This document shows, in pieces, positions 30,293 to 41,288 of a stretch of 64,000 nt of DNA. Where the stretch lies: assembly GCF_004924335.1 (NCBI RefSeq), contig NZ_CP024633.1, forward strand, positions 2,108,001 to 2,172,000, written 5' to 3'. How positions within the stretch are numbered: position 1 is the first letter of the stretch; each line of letters begins with the position of its first letter. Source of the DNA: Mycobacteroides salmoniphilum (lineage in GTDB: Bacteria > Actinomycetota > Actinomycetes > Mycobacteriales > Mycobacteriaceae). The notes beneath the pieces were generated by a model. The model was not told where the DNA came from. It made no database searches and saw nothing but the letters and a program-made list of their open reading frames with translations. Both the position numbers and the translations under genes were made by a program.

Positions 30293-32401
30293 TCAGGCCG
30301 GGTGGTGGATGAGCAGCGGCAGCACCGCTCGGGCTCCGGCCTTCCGCAGATGAGCGGCGGCAACGGTGACGGGCCACCGGGTAGAGGTCGAGTCTGTCAC
30401 CAGCAGCACACGCCGGCCGGCGATCACTTCCCGGAGCGAGTTGTCCATGCCGATCGCGTCACGCCAGTAGGCGGCCTCCTCCCCGCCGGATGAATCACGG
30501 CCAGGAACCGTACCCGCGACCACCGGCATCACTGCGTGTCGCAGGCGACCGACCGTGGCAATTCGGTCGGTCACCGGCCGCACCGGACTGGGCGTGCCGG
30601 TCAGCTGCAGCGACACCGCGATCTCGGGGCGGGCGACCCATTCGTCGCGCCATCGGGCGAGAGTGGAAACCGCGGCCTGGGCCAGAGCCTCGATTGCCTC
30701 GGGCTCGCCTGCAACCGCAGCGACGATTACCCCGCTCCACTCCGGAGCGTCGGCATGGACCAGCACGCGGCCCGGCTCGGCGAGCAGGTCCGCTGGGATC
30801 TTGCCGCGGGTACCGAACTCTCCGCCGGGCCACATCTTTCGGGGTTCAAGCACCGTGGAATCGGCGCGCAGGGTGGCGGCGACCGTCCGCATCAGGTCGG
30901 CGGCCGCAGGCAGTCCAAGCCCATCGGGTGTTTGCCCGAGGCACACCGAGCAGCGTCCGCACGATGCGGCCTGGGGATCATCGAGCGATTCGGTGAGCAG
31001 CTGCATGAGGCAGCGTTCTCCCCGTGTGTAGGCCTTCATGATGTCGGCCTCGCGGCGGCGAGTGGCAATGATGCCTTCGTAGTGCTCTGCGTCGAAACGC
31101 CAAGGGCTACCGGTAGATCGCCAGCCGCCGTCGACCCGCTCCACTGCGCCGTCGACGGCGAGCTGCTTGACCATGAGCTCGATTCGTGTGCGCCGAATAC
31201 CCGTCTTGGCCTCGAGTGCGTTTACCGATACCGATTCCGCACCCTCGCGCGTCTCGCCGGCGAGAGCGGTGAGCACCGTGTCCATCTGTTTGGGGTCTGG
31301 AATCGAGGCGGTGGTGAAGTAGTCCCATATACCGGCGTCGGATGCTGATGGAAGCAGTACGACTGCCGCGTGGTCGATGGCGCGGCCGGCGCGCCCCACC
31401 TGTTGGTAGTAACCGACTGGTGACGGCGGCGAGCCGATGTGGACGACGAACCCGAGGTCGGGCTTGTCGAAGCCCATCCCCAGGGCAGACGTGGCGATCA
31501 GCGCTTTGATCCGGTTCTCACGTAGCGCGTCCTCGAGCCGGGCTCGTGTGTCCGCATCGAGTTGACCGGTGTACGCAGCGACTTTCGCCTGTGGGTGTAC
31601 CGCGTGGATGGCGTTCACTAGCCGTTGCGCATCGGCGACAGTGAGTACGTAGACGATGCCCGACCCTGGTAACTCGTCCACATGCTGAGCGACCCAGGCA
31701 TAGCGTGCCAGCGGCGACATCGGTGGCAACACGTTGAGCTGCAATGAGCGACGGGCTAGCGGTCCCCGGAGAACGAGAGTGGCGTCTCCCAGCTGGGTGG
31801 CCACGTCCTCGGTGACCCGCGCGTTCGCGGTGGCAGTGGTGGCCAGTACCGGCGTCTGCGGGTTCAACCGGGTGAGCACGTCGGACACCCGGCGGTAGTC
31901 GGGACGAAAATCGTGTCCCCAGTCCGATACCGCGTGCGCCTCGTCGATGACCAGCAGCCCCATAGCGCCTTCGAGTGCAGAAAGCACCCGACGGCCAAAC
32001 GACGGGTTAGCCAGCCGCTCAGGTGACACCAGCAGCACGTCGATATCGCCAGCCACGAGCCGCGCCTCGATGGAACTCCAGTCGTCGAAGTTCGACGAGT
32101 TGAGAGTGGCGGCACGCAGCCCTGCCCGAGCGGCAGCAGCGACTTGATCGCGCATCAGGGACAGCAGTGGCGAGACAATCAGTGCCGGACCGGCGCCCTC
32201 GGAGCGTCGGATCGCTGTCGCGACCCAGTACACCGCGGATTTACCCCATCCCGTGGCTTGGACCACCAGCACCCGAGCCGCGGGCTCCAGTAGCGCGGCC
32301 ACGGCGGTCTCTTGATCGTCTCGCAGGGTCGCACCGGGACCGGCCAGCGCCTCTATCACCTCGCGAGCTTGATTCGCCCTGAGCCCGTTCAGTTGGCTCA
32401 T
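30293..32401 (-). CDS. RecQ-like DNA helicase with C-terminal phosphoribosyltransferase-like domain
   Basis: The 702-residue superfamily 2 helicase has Walker A ATGWGKS near residue 50, DEAH followed by the RecQ block AVSDWGHDFRPDYRR, TTATAN (motif III) and QVGRAGR (motif VI). A four-Cys zinc site like that of RecQ follows (C near residue 460, then CGRCSVC). The last about 150 residues resemble a type I phosphoribosyltransferase; the PRPP-loop-like VLLVTDSTSTRWP is altered from the usual DD. Such fusions occur in actinobacteria. ATG 32401 is preferred because GAGGGAG lies 9 nt upstream; the ATG at 32410 directly abuts that motif. The gene lies between copies of the tRNA-Pro 3' end. Confidence 0.88.
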   Translation of the reverse strand: MSQLNGLRANQAREVIEALAGPGATLRDDQETAVAALLEPAARVLVVQATGWGKSAVYWVATAIRRSEGAGPALIVSPLLSLMRDQVAAAARAGLRAATLNSSNFDDWSSIEARLVAGDIDVLLVSPERLANPSFGRRVLSALEGAMGLLVIDEAHAVSDWGHDFRPDYRRVSDVLTRLNPQTPVLATTATANARVTEDVATQLGDATLVLRGPLARRSLQLNVLPPMSPLARYAWVAQHVDELPGSGIVYVLTVADAQRLVNAIHAVHPQAKVAAYTGQLDADTRARLEDALRENRIKALIATSALGMGFDKPDLGFVVHIGSPPSPVGYYQQVGRAGRAIDHAAVVLLPSASDAGIWDYFTTASIPDPKQMDTVLTALAGETREGAESVSVNALEAKTGIRRTRIELMVKQLAVDGAVERVDGGWRSTGSPWRFDAEHYEGIIATRRREADIMKAYTRGERCLMQLLTESLDDPQAASCGRCSVCLGQTPDGLGLPAAADLMRTVAATLRADSTVLEPRKMWPGGEFGTRGKIPADLLAEPGRVLVHADAPEWSGVIVAAVAGEPEAIEALAQAAVSTLARWRDEWVARPEIAVSLQLTGTPSPVRPVTDRIATVGRLRHAVMPVVAGTVPGRDSSGGEEAAYWRDAIGMDNSLREVIAGRRVLLVTDSTSTRWPVTVAAAHLRKAGARAVLPLLIHHPA

Positions 32402-32546
32402 GATCCACATCTCCCTCGCACCCGACTACGTCCTCTCGTGAGCGGCTCACGTTGGCTCGACTGACCAAGTCGGCGGCTTTGGCTTTCACCGACGCGGCGA
32501 GTTGCCAAGCCTGAATGGCATCGGCGTGTTGATTCGCCGGGACGGG

Positions 32547-32569
32547 GTTTCAATCCTGTCAGCCCGACA
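32547..32569 (+). repeat. Displaced copy of the tRNA-Pro 3' end (possible attR)
   Basis: GTTTCAATCCTGTCAGCCCG plus ACA matches the tRNA end at 30201-30223 in 21 of 23 positions. Upstream sequence does not form a tRNA, so this is not a second tRNA gene. It sits in the 245-nt gap between the helicase start and the K+ channel gene; nothing else was recognised in that gap. Confidence 0.5.
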
Positions 32570-32646
32570 GATTGTTTGTACAGTTCACGGATTAGGGCGG
32601 GGCATGCTGGGCGCCACATACCGCCAGTCGAAACGCGGCGGGATCG

Positions 32647-34329
32647 TCACACCAGATTGGCGGCACGCCCCATGCGGAGTGTCTCCAGCAGCTCTCGGTA
32701 CGGTCCGACGACGTAAGCGGTGTCCCCGGCGGCTAGCCGCGTGTCTCGACGGGGATGCAGCCGGATCGGTACACCCCTCCGGCTGATCGCGATAACCCTT
32801 GTCTGTGTAGATAAATCGGCCATCCGCATACCGTCCAGCTGACTACGGTCTTCCACGAGCACCCCGCCGACGGTGAAGGATTGCTGACCGACCGAGAAGG
32901 TGCTCAACACGTGTAGTCCCATGGCAGCACCGATGAACCACGGCGCCGCGAGGTCGACGGTCGAGCGGACGTTGCCGAACCCGAAGCGCTGAGCCACCGC
33001 AGCGCTGAGGTTGCGGTCGAAGATCCGCATTACCACCGGGACATCGGACCATCTGGCGCCCAACCGGTTCCGCAACACGATGCCCGTCTCAATATTGACC
33101 ATATCGTCGTGGGTGAGGACCGCGACCGCCTGCGCCTCGTCGATCTGCGCCGCATCCCATGTCTGCGGCAGGGTCGCGTCGCCGAATATGACGGGGATCC
33201 TCAGATTGGCGACAGTCGCCAGATACCGGTTGTTCTCGGACTGTTCGATCACGGCGACATCGTGCCCGGCAGCCTTCAGGTCCTGGGCCACCCGGATACC
33301 GAATGACCCGAGGCCGACCACGATCACATGGTTGGTGAGGTTCCGAACCCTGCGCCGTCCGGAATTCTGGGCGATGCGCTGCGATAGCAGCAGGTCCACC
33401 ACGAACGCCATGACCACTGCTGTCGTCGCGATCCCCGCGAACATCAGGAAGATGCTGAACAATCGCAGCCAGGTCGGCTGGTTAGCGAAGCTGAAGTCCC
33501 CATAGCCCACAGTCGCGATGGTTTCAGTCGAAAAATAAAGAGCATCAACGTAACTCATTCCGGGCCGCTGATATGTGTACCGCAGCAGCACCGTAGCCCC
33601 GGCCAGCAACGCCATCGCGATCCCCAATGCGCGGAAAAAGATCGGGTTCATATCCTCCCGGAAGGCCCGTGCGCCGAGCAGTAATCGCGACACCCGAGAG
33701 CGTCGCCCCCGGGAAGGTGCCGTGCCTGACGTCGGCGTAATTCCCTGGGCGGCAAGCTCGTCGACGGTTCCTATCATGGCTGTCCAGTCGCCGCGGCGCA
33801 CCTGCAAGTCCCGTCCAGGGCACGCCACCACCTGGCCGGGAGTGGGCGAGCTGTGCCCGTGCACAACGGCAACCGGAGCCAGGTCACCGTACAAATCGCG
33901 TAAGGTGCCGTCGCGCGGTGCATCGGTACCGGAAATAATGAAGTCAGTGCCGGCCGCCGCGATGGTGTGGGTGGTACGGCGCAGGCACGCCTCGACTACC
34001 GACGGAGCAGCGAGGTCGGCGACACCGAGCACCGCGCCCGGTCCACCGTCCACCGCGACGGCCTCGCGAAGCACATCATTGACCATGCGGGTAACCACAC
34101 GCACTGTCGGGTTGAGTTGTCTCGCCAAGAGGGCAATTTCGAGGTTCTGGGCATCATCGGACCCTGCGCACACAATTGCTGCGGCGCCCGCGATGCCCAC
34201 CTTGCTCAACCCGTCGACATTGTCCAATGCGGCGACGGTGACACCGGCAGTCCAGAGCTCTTCCGCGATCCGGATCGCCAACGCGTCTTTGCCATAGACG
34301 ATGGTATGTCTCTCCACGCTTGGTGACAT
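32647..34329 (-). CDS. Two-TM potassium channel with two RCK/TrkA-N-like domains
   Basis: The 560-residue protein has a first nucleotide-binding-like region (residues 1-120, TIVYGKDALAIRIAEELW). A two-helix pore follows, with the selectivity filter TVGYGD (about 272-277) between FRALGIAMALLAGATVLL and LFSIFLMFAGIATTAVVM. Next come a canonical RCK N-domain (NHVIVVGLGSFGIRVAQDL, Rossmann GxGxxG, about 335-450) and a TrkA-C domain (about 475-555). It should gate K+ flux in response to a bound ligand. An additional N-terminal RCK-like domain before the pore is the unusual part. It is downstream of glnB on the same strand but 129 nt away. Confidence 0.86.
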   Translation of the reverse strand: MSPSVERHTIVYGKDALAIRIAEELWTAGVTVAALDNVDGLSKVGIAGAAAIVCAGSDDAQNLEIALLARQLNPTVRVVTRMVNDVLREAVAVDGGPGAVLGVADLAAPSVVEACLRRTTHTIAAAGTDFIISGTDAPRDGTLRDLYGDLAPVAVVHGHSSPTPGQVVACPGRDLQVRRGDWTAMIGTVDELAAQGITPTSGTAPSRGRRSRVSRLLLGARAFREDMNPIFFRALGIAMALLAGATVLLRYTYQRPGMSYVDALYFSTETIATVGYGDFSFANQPTWLRLFSIFLMFAGIATTAVVMAFVVDLLLSQRIAQNSGRRRVRNLTNHVIVVGLGSFGIRVAQDLKAAGHDVAVIEQSENNRYLATVANLRIPVIFGDATLPQTWDAAQIDEAQAVAVLTHDDMVNIETGIVLRNRLGARWSDVPVVMRIFDRNLSAAVAQRFGFGNVRSTVDLAAPWFIGAAMGLHVLSTFSVGQQSFTVGGVLVEDRSQLDGMRMADLSTQTRVIAISRRGVPIRLHPRRDTRLAAGDTAYVVGPYRELLETLRMGRAANLV

Positions 34330-34458
34330 TAGCTCGTAGCAGCCGCCTTCACACGCTAGATCGCACGACTATTCGTGATAGGAGCGGCGCTAGCACCGCG
34401 CAGCAGGGGTACGAAACCAATTGAGCGCAAATATCATCCGTCGCCGCTATATGAAGCG

Positions 34459-36218
<1,760 letters not shown>

Positions 36219-36494
36219 TAGCGCATTCCTCCTTGGCGGCTCTGAAAGGTGCGCGGCCTAAGAGCCGCGGCGAGAACAATGCGCAGCAGATGTGTCGATC
36301 ACAGCTCCTACATGTTGCATCTCCATGAAGTACTCAGCACGAGCCGAAATTGGCACAGCACGCCGGGGGAGTTCCCGCGCCCGGCATTCTGCTGTTGATG
36401 TGCGGGAAACATGCCGGTTATCGGTTGTCCCTAACGTAGCCACGTTGGTCGCCCGCGAATCGGCTGCGGGCACGTCACAGCGATAGGAAGTCAA
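36219..36494. promoter_or_regulatory. Divergent control region between amtB and glutamine synthetase III
   Basis: This 276-nt region must hold promoters for both directions. GAAAC-N6-GTTAT at 36406-36421 resembles the half-sites of actinobacterial GlnR boxes (GTnAC-N6-GaAAC), though in reversed order, so a GlnR site is only suggested. No other structure was recognised. Confidence 0.35.
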
Positions 36495-38669
36495 TTGAGC
36501 GGAAATGCTGTCCGGCTGCAGGCGATCAATAACGTCGAGGCCTATGTGCCGCCGGCGATTAGCTTCGTGGTCGGTGAAGAACCGGGTGAAGTATTCGGCG
36601 CGAACGTCTTTAGCAAGGCTGTCATGCAACAGCGCCTTCCCAAGTCGGTCTACAAGTCTGTGACTGCCACGATTGAGAAGGGCGCCAAGCTGGACCCGGC
36701 CGTGGCCGATGCGGTCGCTTCGGCGATGAAGGACTGGGCACTTGAGAAGGGCGCGACGCACTACGCGCACGTCTTCTACCCGTTGACCGGCCTGACCGCC
36801 GAGAAGCACGACAGCTTCCTCGAACCGGTCAGCGACGGCGCGACCCTGGCCGAATTCGCAGGCAAGACCCTCATCCAGGGCGAGCCGGACGCCTCCAGCT
36901 TCCCCAGCGGCGGCCTGCGTAACACCTTCGAGGCCCGGGGTTACACCGGCTGGGATGTCACCAGCCCCGCCTACATCCTCGAAAACCCCAACGGCAACAC
37001 GCTGTGCATTCCGACTGTGTTCGTGTCGATGACCGGTGAGGCCCTGGATCACAAGACCCCGCTGCTGCGTAGCCAGCAGGCTATGGGCGAGCACGCCGAA
37101 CGCATACTGAAACTGTTCGGTCACAGCAACTTCGATCACATCGTGTCGTTCTGCGGTCCGGAGCAGGAGTACTTCCTCGTGGACCGTCACTTCTTCCTGG
37201 CCCGCCCCGACCTGATCAACGCTGGTCGCACACTATTCGGTGCCAAGCCGCCGAAGGGCCAGGAGTTCGACGACCACTACTTCGGTGCGGTGCCCGAGCG
37301 TGTTCTCGGTTTCATGATGGACACCGAGCGTGAACTGTTCAAACTCGGCATCCCGGCCAAGACCCGGCATAACGAGGTCGCGCCCGGCCAGTTCGAGATC
37401 GCCCCGATGTTCGAGCGCGCCAACATCGCCTCGGACCACCAGCAGCTGCTCATGACGACGTTCAAGACGATCGCCAAGAAGCACGGCATGGAGTGCCTGT
37501 TCCACGAGAAGCCCTTCGCCGGAGTCAATGGTTCGGGCAAGCACGTCAACTTCTCGCTGGGAAACTCGCAATTCGGCAGCCTGTTGGTGCCGGGCGACAC
37601 GCCGCACGAGAACGCACAGTTCCTGGTTTTCTGTGCTGCGGTGATCCGCGCCGTGCATAAATTCGGTGGGCTGCTTCGGGTTTCAGTGGCGTCGGCGACC
37701 AACGACCACCGTCTCGGCGCGAACGAGGCCCCACCGGCCATTATCTCGATCTTCCTCGGCGATCAGCTAGCCGATGTGTTCGAGCAGATCGCCAAGGGGG
37801 CGGCGACGTCATCAAAGGGCAAGGGCAGCATGATTATCGGCGTCGACACGCTGCCGGTCCTGCCTACCGATCCGGGCGACCGCAACCGCACCAGCCCATT
37901 TGCCTTCACCGGTAACCGCTTCGAGTTCCGCGCTCCCGGCTCGATGCAGACAGTTGCCGCACCGATGGTCACGATCAACACGATCATGGCCGAATCGCTG
38001 GACTACGTTGCCACCGTATTGGAGAAGGAGGTCGCCGACGGCACCGACTTCGACAAGGCCGTTCAGCAGCTCCTCACCGACATCATCACCGAACATGGTG
38101 CGGTGGTGTTCAACGGCGACGGCTACTCCGAGGAGTGGCAGACCGAGGCGGCCGTTCGCGGCCTGCCGAACCTGAAGACCACCTTGGACGCGCTGCCCGA
38201 GCTGATCAAGCCGGACGCCCTGGAGCTGTTCGACAAGTACAAGGTCTTCAACGACAGGGAGATGCACAGCCGTTACGAGATCGGCCTTGAGCAGTACGCA
38301 CTGACCATTCACGTCGAGGCGAAGCTGTCCTTGGAGCTGGGTTCGACGGTGGTGCTCCCCGCGGCATTGCGCTACCAGACCGAGATCGCCCAGAATGTCG
38401 CCGCACTGAAGGCCGCCGGGGTTGAACCCAGCACCACCTTGCTAGAGGACGTGTCGGCTCCGATCTCCGATCTGGTCAACGCGCTCGCCGACCTGAGAAA
38501 GGGAGTCGAGAGTGATTTCGCGACCACCGCGCTGGAGGAGGCAGAGCACGCCCAGAGCCTGCTGCCCGCGATGGATGCTGTGCGTGCCGCTGCCGATGCG
38601 CTCGAAGGGATAGTGGCCGATGACCTCTGGCCACTACCGACCTACCAGGAGATGCTCTACATCCTGTAG
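36495..38669 (+). CDS. glnN: Type III glutamine synthetase
   Basis: The 724-residue enzyme is far longer than GSI (about 470) or GSII (about 350) and fits the GSIII class (GlnN of Bacteroides and some actinobacteria). Signature segments include [12 protein letters not shown] (metal-binding Glu), [38 protein letters not shown] (catalytic and ATP region), [19 protein letters not shown] and [13 protein letters not shown]. It makes glutamine from glutamate, ATP and ammonia, the substrate brought in by the divergent amtB. The start codon (TTG at 36495) follows GGAAG. It is not adenylylated in the GSI manner, as the Tyr-containing loop of GSI is absent. Confidence 0.93.
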   Translation: MSGNAVRLQAINNVEAYVPPAISFVVGEEPGEVFGANVFSKAVMQQRLPKSVYKSVTATIEKGAKLDPAVADAVASAMKDWALEKGATHYAHVFYPLTGLTAEKHDSFLEPVSDGATLAEFAGKTLIQGEPDASSFPSGGLRNTFEARGYTGWDVTSPAYILENPNGNTLCIPTVFVSMTGEALDHKTPLLRSQQAMGEHAERILKLFGHSNFDHIVSFCGPEQEYFLVDRHFFLARPDLINAGRTLFGAKPPKGQEFDDHYFGAVPERVLGFMMDTERELFKLGIPAKTRHNEVAPGQFEIAPMFERANIASDHQQLLMTTFKTIAKKHGMECLFHEKPFAGVNGSGKHVNFSLGNSQFGSLLVPGDTPHENAQFLVFCAAVIRAVHKFGGLLRVSVASATNDHRLGANEAPPAIISIFLGDQLADVFEQIAKGAATSSKGKGSMIIGVDTLPVLPTDPGDRNRTSPFAFTGNRFEFRAPGSMQTVAAPMVTINTIMAESLDYVATVLEKEVADGTDFDKAVQQLLTDIITEHGAVVFNGDGYSEEWQTEAAVRGLPNLKTTLDALPELIKPDALELFDKYKVFNDREMHSRYEIGLEQYALTIHVEAKLSLELGSTVVLPAALRYQTEIAQNVAALKAAGVEPSTTLLEDVSAPISDLVNALADLRKGVESDFATTALEEAEHAQSLLPAMDAVRAAADALEGIVADDLWPLPTYQEMLYIL

Positions 38670-38878
38670 GACAAGGTGCTGAAACGTCGGCGACGTCCGT
38701 GGCATCAGCGTATAGCCGCATATGCGCTGTTTGGCCACCTACGTGCCGCGTAACATCTATCACATGTTTGCTATTAGTGCGACGATCGCTTCGATCATCG
38801 CGCGTTCGGGGTTTCTGACACACGGACGGCTCGACAGTTCGCACTTCCGGCCCGGTCCATGAGACGGTATCTCTCACT

Positions 38879-39454
38879 ATGGATAGCGAGGCGAGTGGCC
38901 ACCAATACCTCTCGTATGAGGAATTCGGCAGGGCGTTCTTCGAGATAGCCGTCAGCGAAGCGCGGGTAAGAGCGGCGGTCGCGTCGATCGCCGGTGAACC
39001 GTTCGAGGTCGGCCCCATGGCCCAAGGGCCCGGCAAGATCGCGAAGGTCACCGCGAAGGTCCAGATCCTGGACCCGATCGTGACCCGCAACGGCGGAGAG
39101 ATCATCACCTTCGACATCCAGGTGCCACTGGCCATTGATCTGTTGATCGACCTGAAACTCGACAAGAGCCGGTTCAACGTCGCGGGCAACATCAACCTCA
39201 AGGCCACCGCCCGCGCCGCCGCGCCGTTGCAGCTGATCATCGATGTCGCGCCGCCTGGACCCTCGGACATCACGGTCGATGTCTCCTCGACCACCATCCG
39301 CGGGGAGCTGCTGCGGATCTTGGCGGGGGTCGACCAGCTCATCAGCCGGTTCATCGCCAAGTACGTCGCCAACGAGGTGGACAACCCGAAGGCCATGGCA
39401 GCACGCACGATCGACGTCGCACACCGACTTGATTCGGCCTGGACGGGCGTTTGA
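38879..39454 (+). CDS. Conserved hypothetical protein
   Basis: The 191-residue soluble protein has no signal peptide. It contains an alternating beta pattern (VTAKVQILDPIVTRNGGEIITFDIQV…LIDLKLDKSRFNVAGNINLKATARAAAPLQLIID), which suggests a beta-barrel or SMP-like lipid-binding fold, and a helical C-terminus. I cannot name the family. The stop overlaps the TTG start of the kinase pseudogene by 4 nt, so they were once co-translated. The 209 nt before it (38670-38878) hold nothing I recognise. Confidence 0.75.
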   Translation: MDSEASGHQYLSYEEFGRAFFEIAVSEARVRAAVASIAGEPFEVGPMAQGPGKIAKVTAKVQILDPIVTRNGGEIITFDIQVPLAIDLLIDLKLDKSRFNVAGNINLKATARAAAPLQLIIDVAPPGPSDITVDVSSTTIRGELLRILAGVDQLISRFIAKYVANEVDNPKAMAARTIDVAHRLDSAWTGV

Positions 39455-40214
39455 TCGACCTCTCGGCCTGGGAACCCGTCACCACGGGGGAGTCCGGGGC
39501 TGCGGTCTACCGGTCGCCCGACCGCTCGCGATACGCAAAAACGGGAGGCGACGAGCTCGAGGACGAGCGTGATCGCATCGAATGGCTTAATGCTCAACAC
39601 ATCCCGGCCCGTCCGTCCTTGAATGGGCCGCAGGGCCCCGCGGTCCGGTGCTGGTCACCTCGGCGGTCGAGGGCATACCCGCCGACCAGCTCAACGCAGA
39701 CGATCTCGACAGGGCGTGGTCGGCCATCGCCGAAGCGGTGCGGCGGCTGCACGCGATACCGACGGCCGACTGCCCCTTCACGCGGGATCTGGCCACCACC
39801 ATGTCGCTGGCGCGCGACGTGGTGGAGCGCGGCGCCATCAACCAGGACTTCCTGCCCGAGCGGGACCGCCGGGTCTCCGCAGCAGAGCTTCTGGCCCGTG
39901 TCATCGCTCAACTGCCCGAACGCCTTGCCCAGGAACCCGGCGCCCTGGTCGTGTGCCACGGTGACCTGTGCCTGCCGAACATCCTCATCGTTCCGGGAGA
40001 TTTCTCGGTGGCCGGATTCATCGACCTCGGCAGGCTTGGGCTGGCCGACCGACATGCCGATCTCGCGCTGCTCTTCGCCAATTCGCGCGAGACCTGGCCC
40101 GAAGACACTCGCGCGGGTGCGGCGCACGCACGGTTCCCGGACAGCTATGGAACACCTGCGGACCCTGGCCGATTGGAGTTCTACCTGCAACTGGACCCGC
40201 TGACCTGGGGTTAG
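39451..40214 (+). pseudogene. Aminoglycoside phosphotransferase (APH(3')/APH(3'')-like), 1-nt frameshift
   Basis: The first 53 codons (LSAWEPVTTGESGAAVYRS…DRIEWLNAQHIP) are the N-lobe of an APH-type kinase. From 39609 the family continues in the -1 frame: SVLEWAAGPRGPVLVTSAVEGIP, then the catalytic loop VCHGDLCLPNILI and GFIDLGRLGLADRHADLAL (Brenner and DFG-equivalent motifs). One missing C in the run GGCCC explains the shift. M. abscessus, as I recall, carries a streptomycin 3''-phosphotransferase (MAB_2385) in about this place. As written, the catalytic half would not be translated from the TTG start. Confidence 0.82.
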
Positions 40215-40224
40215 TATTTCAGTC

Positions 40225-40254
40225 TTGACTTATATAAGTAAGCACTTTTAATAT
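40225..40254 (+). promoter_or_regulatory. Promoter and palindromic operator of the ArsR gene
   Basis: TTGACT (40225-40230) and TAATAT (40249-40254) are spaced by 18 nt. The perfect palindrome ACTTATATAAGT (40228-40239) overlaps the -35 and is a plausible ArsR-type operator. With transcription starting about 7 nt after the -10, the mRNA would begin at the GTG start codon (40261), a leaderless message. Confidence 0.65.
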
Positions 40255-40260
40255 CGCAAT

Positions 40261-40617
40261 GTGCACGCCTTCGACATACTCGGAGACCCGGTGCGTCGGC
40301 GCATTCTGGAGCTGATTCACGCGGGGGAGATGTCCTCCGGCACCATTACCGAGGTGATCCGCTCAGAATTCGCGATCAGCCAGCCCGCCGTCTCACAACA
40401 CCTGAAGGTGCTGCGCGACAACGGGTTCGCGACGGTTCGTACCGAGGGAACCCGCCGTCTTTACAGCGTGGACACCGCACCCCTGCGCGAGGTGGATCGT
40501 TGGCTGGACACCTTTCGCCGTCACTGGACTCCACGTCTGGATGCGCTGGCCACCGAGATTGCCCGTGGCAAGCGTCAACGCCGCGCAACCAATACGCACA
40601 AGGAGAGTGCCTCGTGA
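40261..40617 (+). CDS. ArsR-family transcriptional regulator
   Basis: The 118-residue winged-helix repressor begins HAFDILGDPVRRRILELIHAGE and has the recognition helix region SEFAISQPAVSQHLKVLRDNGF. No CxC metal site is visible, so it is of the non-metal type often paired with AHSA1 genes (SdpR-like). The downstream gene overlaps by 4 nt. GTG 40261 appears to be leaderless (see its promoter). It probably represses its own operon. Confidence 0.92.
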   Translation: MHAFDILGDPVRRRILELIHAGEMSSGTITEVIRSEFAISQPAVSQHLKVLRDNGFATVRTEGTRRLYSVDTAPLREVDRWLDTFRRHWTPRLDALATEIARGKRQRRATNTHKESAS

Positions 40618-41252
40618 TAGATGTCGAACACCAGCTCAACGCCGTCCGCCGCACCGTCGGCACCACGACATTCGAGGAGCGTGCGGCACGAGTCGTGACC
40701 GTCAGTCAGACCTACGACACCGATGCCGAGGATCTGTGGGATGCCTGTACCAATGCTGAACGCATCCCGCGATGGTTCCTGCCGATCACCGGGGACCTGT
40801 GTCTGGGAGGTCGTTACTCATTGGAGGGCAACGCATCTGGAACGGTGCTTGCCTGCGATGCGCCTCGTTCGTTCAGCGTATCCTGGGAAGCCATGGGGGT
40901 CACCAGCTGGATCGAGGTGACGATCACGCCCGAGTCCGGCGACCGGGCCACCTTCACCCTGGATCACATCTCCGACATCAACGACGACGATGAGCACTGG
41001 TTGCAGTTCGGCCCCGGCGCCGTCGGAGTCGGTTGGGATTCCGGGATTCTCGGCCTGGCCGGATACATCGCGTCCCCTGATGATCGGATAACTCCCGAGG
41101 AGGGGGCGGCGTGGGCCGCCAGCGATGAAGGGCGCGCATTCATGACCGGATCCAGCGAGCGGTGGTACACGGCGGCCGTCGCCTCCGGTATGGACGTGGC
41201 GCGGGCCCGAGGTATGGCAGATCGCACCACGCAGGCCTATACCGCGGGCTGA
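40614..41252 (+). CDS. AHSA1/SRPBCC-domain protein
   Basis: The 212-residue protein carries an AHSA1-type START-like domain (VSQTYDTDAEDLWDACTNAERIPRWFLPITGDLCLGGRY, then FSVSWEAMGVTSWIEVTITPE). The fold makes a hydrophobic cavity; the ligand is unknown. It is co-transcribed with the ArsR gene (GTGA overlap), the usual arrangement for this regulator class. GTG 40614 has AAGGAGAG 6 nt upstream; longer frames are ignored because they lie inside the ArsR gene. Confidence 0.88.
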   Translation: MIDVEHQLNAVRRTVGTTTFEERAARVVTVSQTYDTDAEDLWDACTNAERIPRWFLPITGDLCLGGRYSLEGNASGTVLACDAPRSFSVSWEAMGVTSWIEVTITPESGDRATFTLDHISDINDDDEHWLQFGPGAVGVGWDSGILGLAGYIASPDDRITPEEGAAWAASDEGRAFMTGSSERWYTAAVASGMDVARARGMADRTTQAYTAG

Positions 41253-41288
41253 GGTATCCCACGTCACAGCGGACGCTACTATCGGCCC

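Noticed and set aside
32500..32580. A second tRNA gene at the displaced tRNA-Pro end
   Set aside because: Only the T-arm/acceptor part is present; no D-arm, anticodon stem or 5' acceptor strand can be formed upstream.
36406..36421. Definite GlnR box upstream of glutamine synthetase III
   Set aside because: Half-site order is reversed and the match is partial, so it is kept only as a low-confidence note on the control region.
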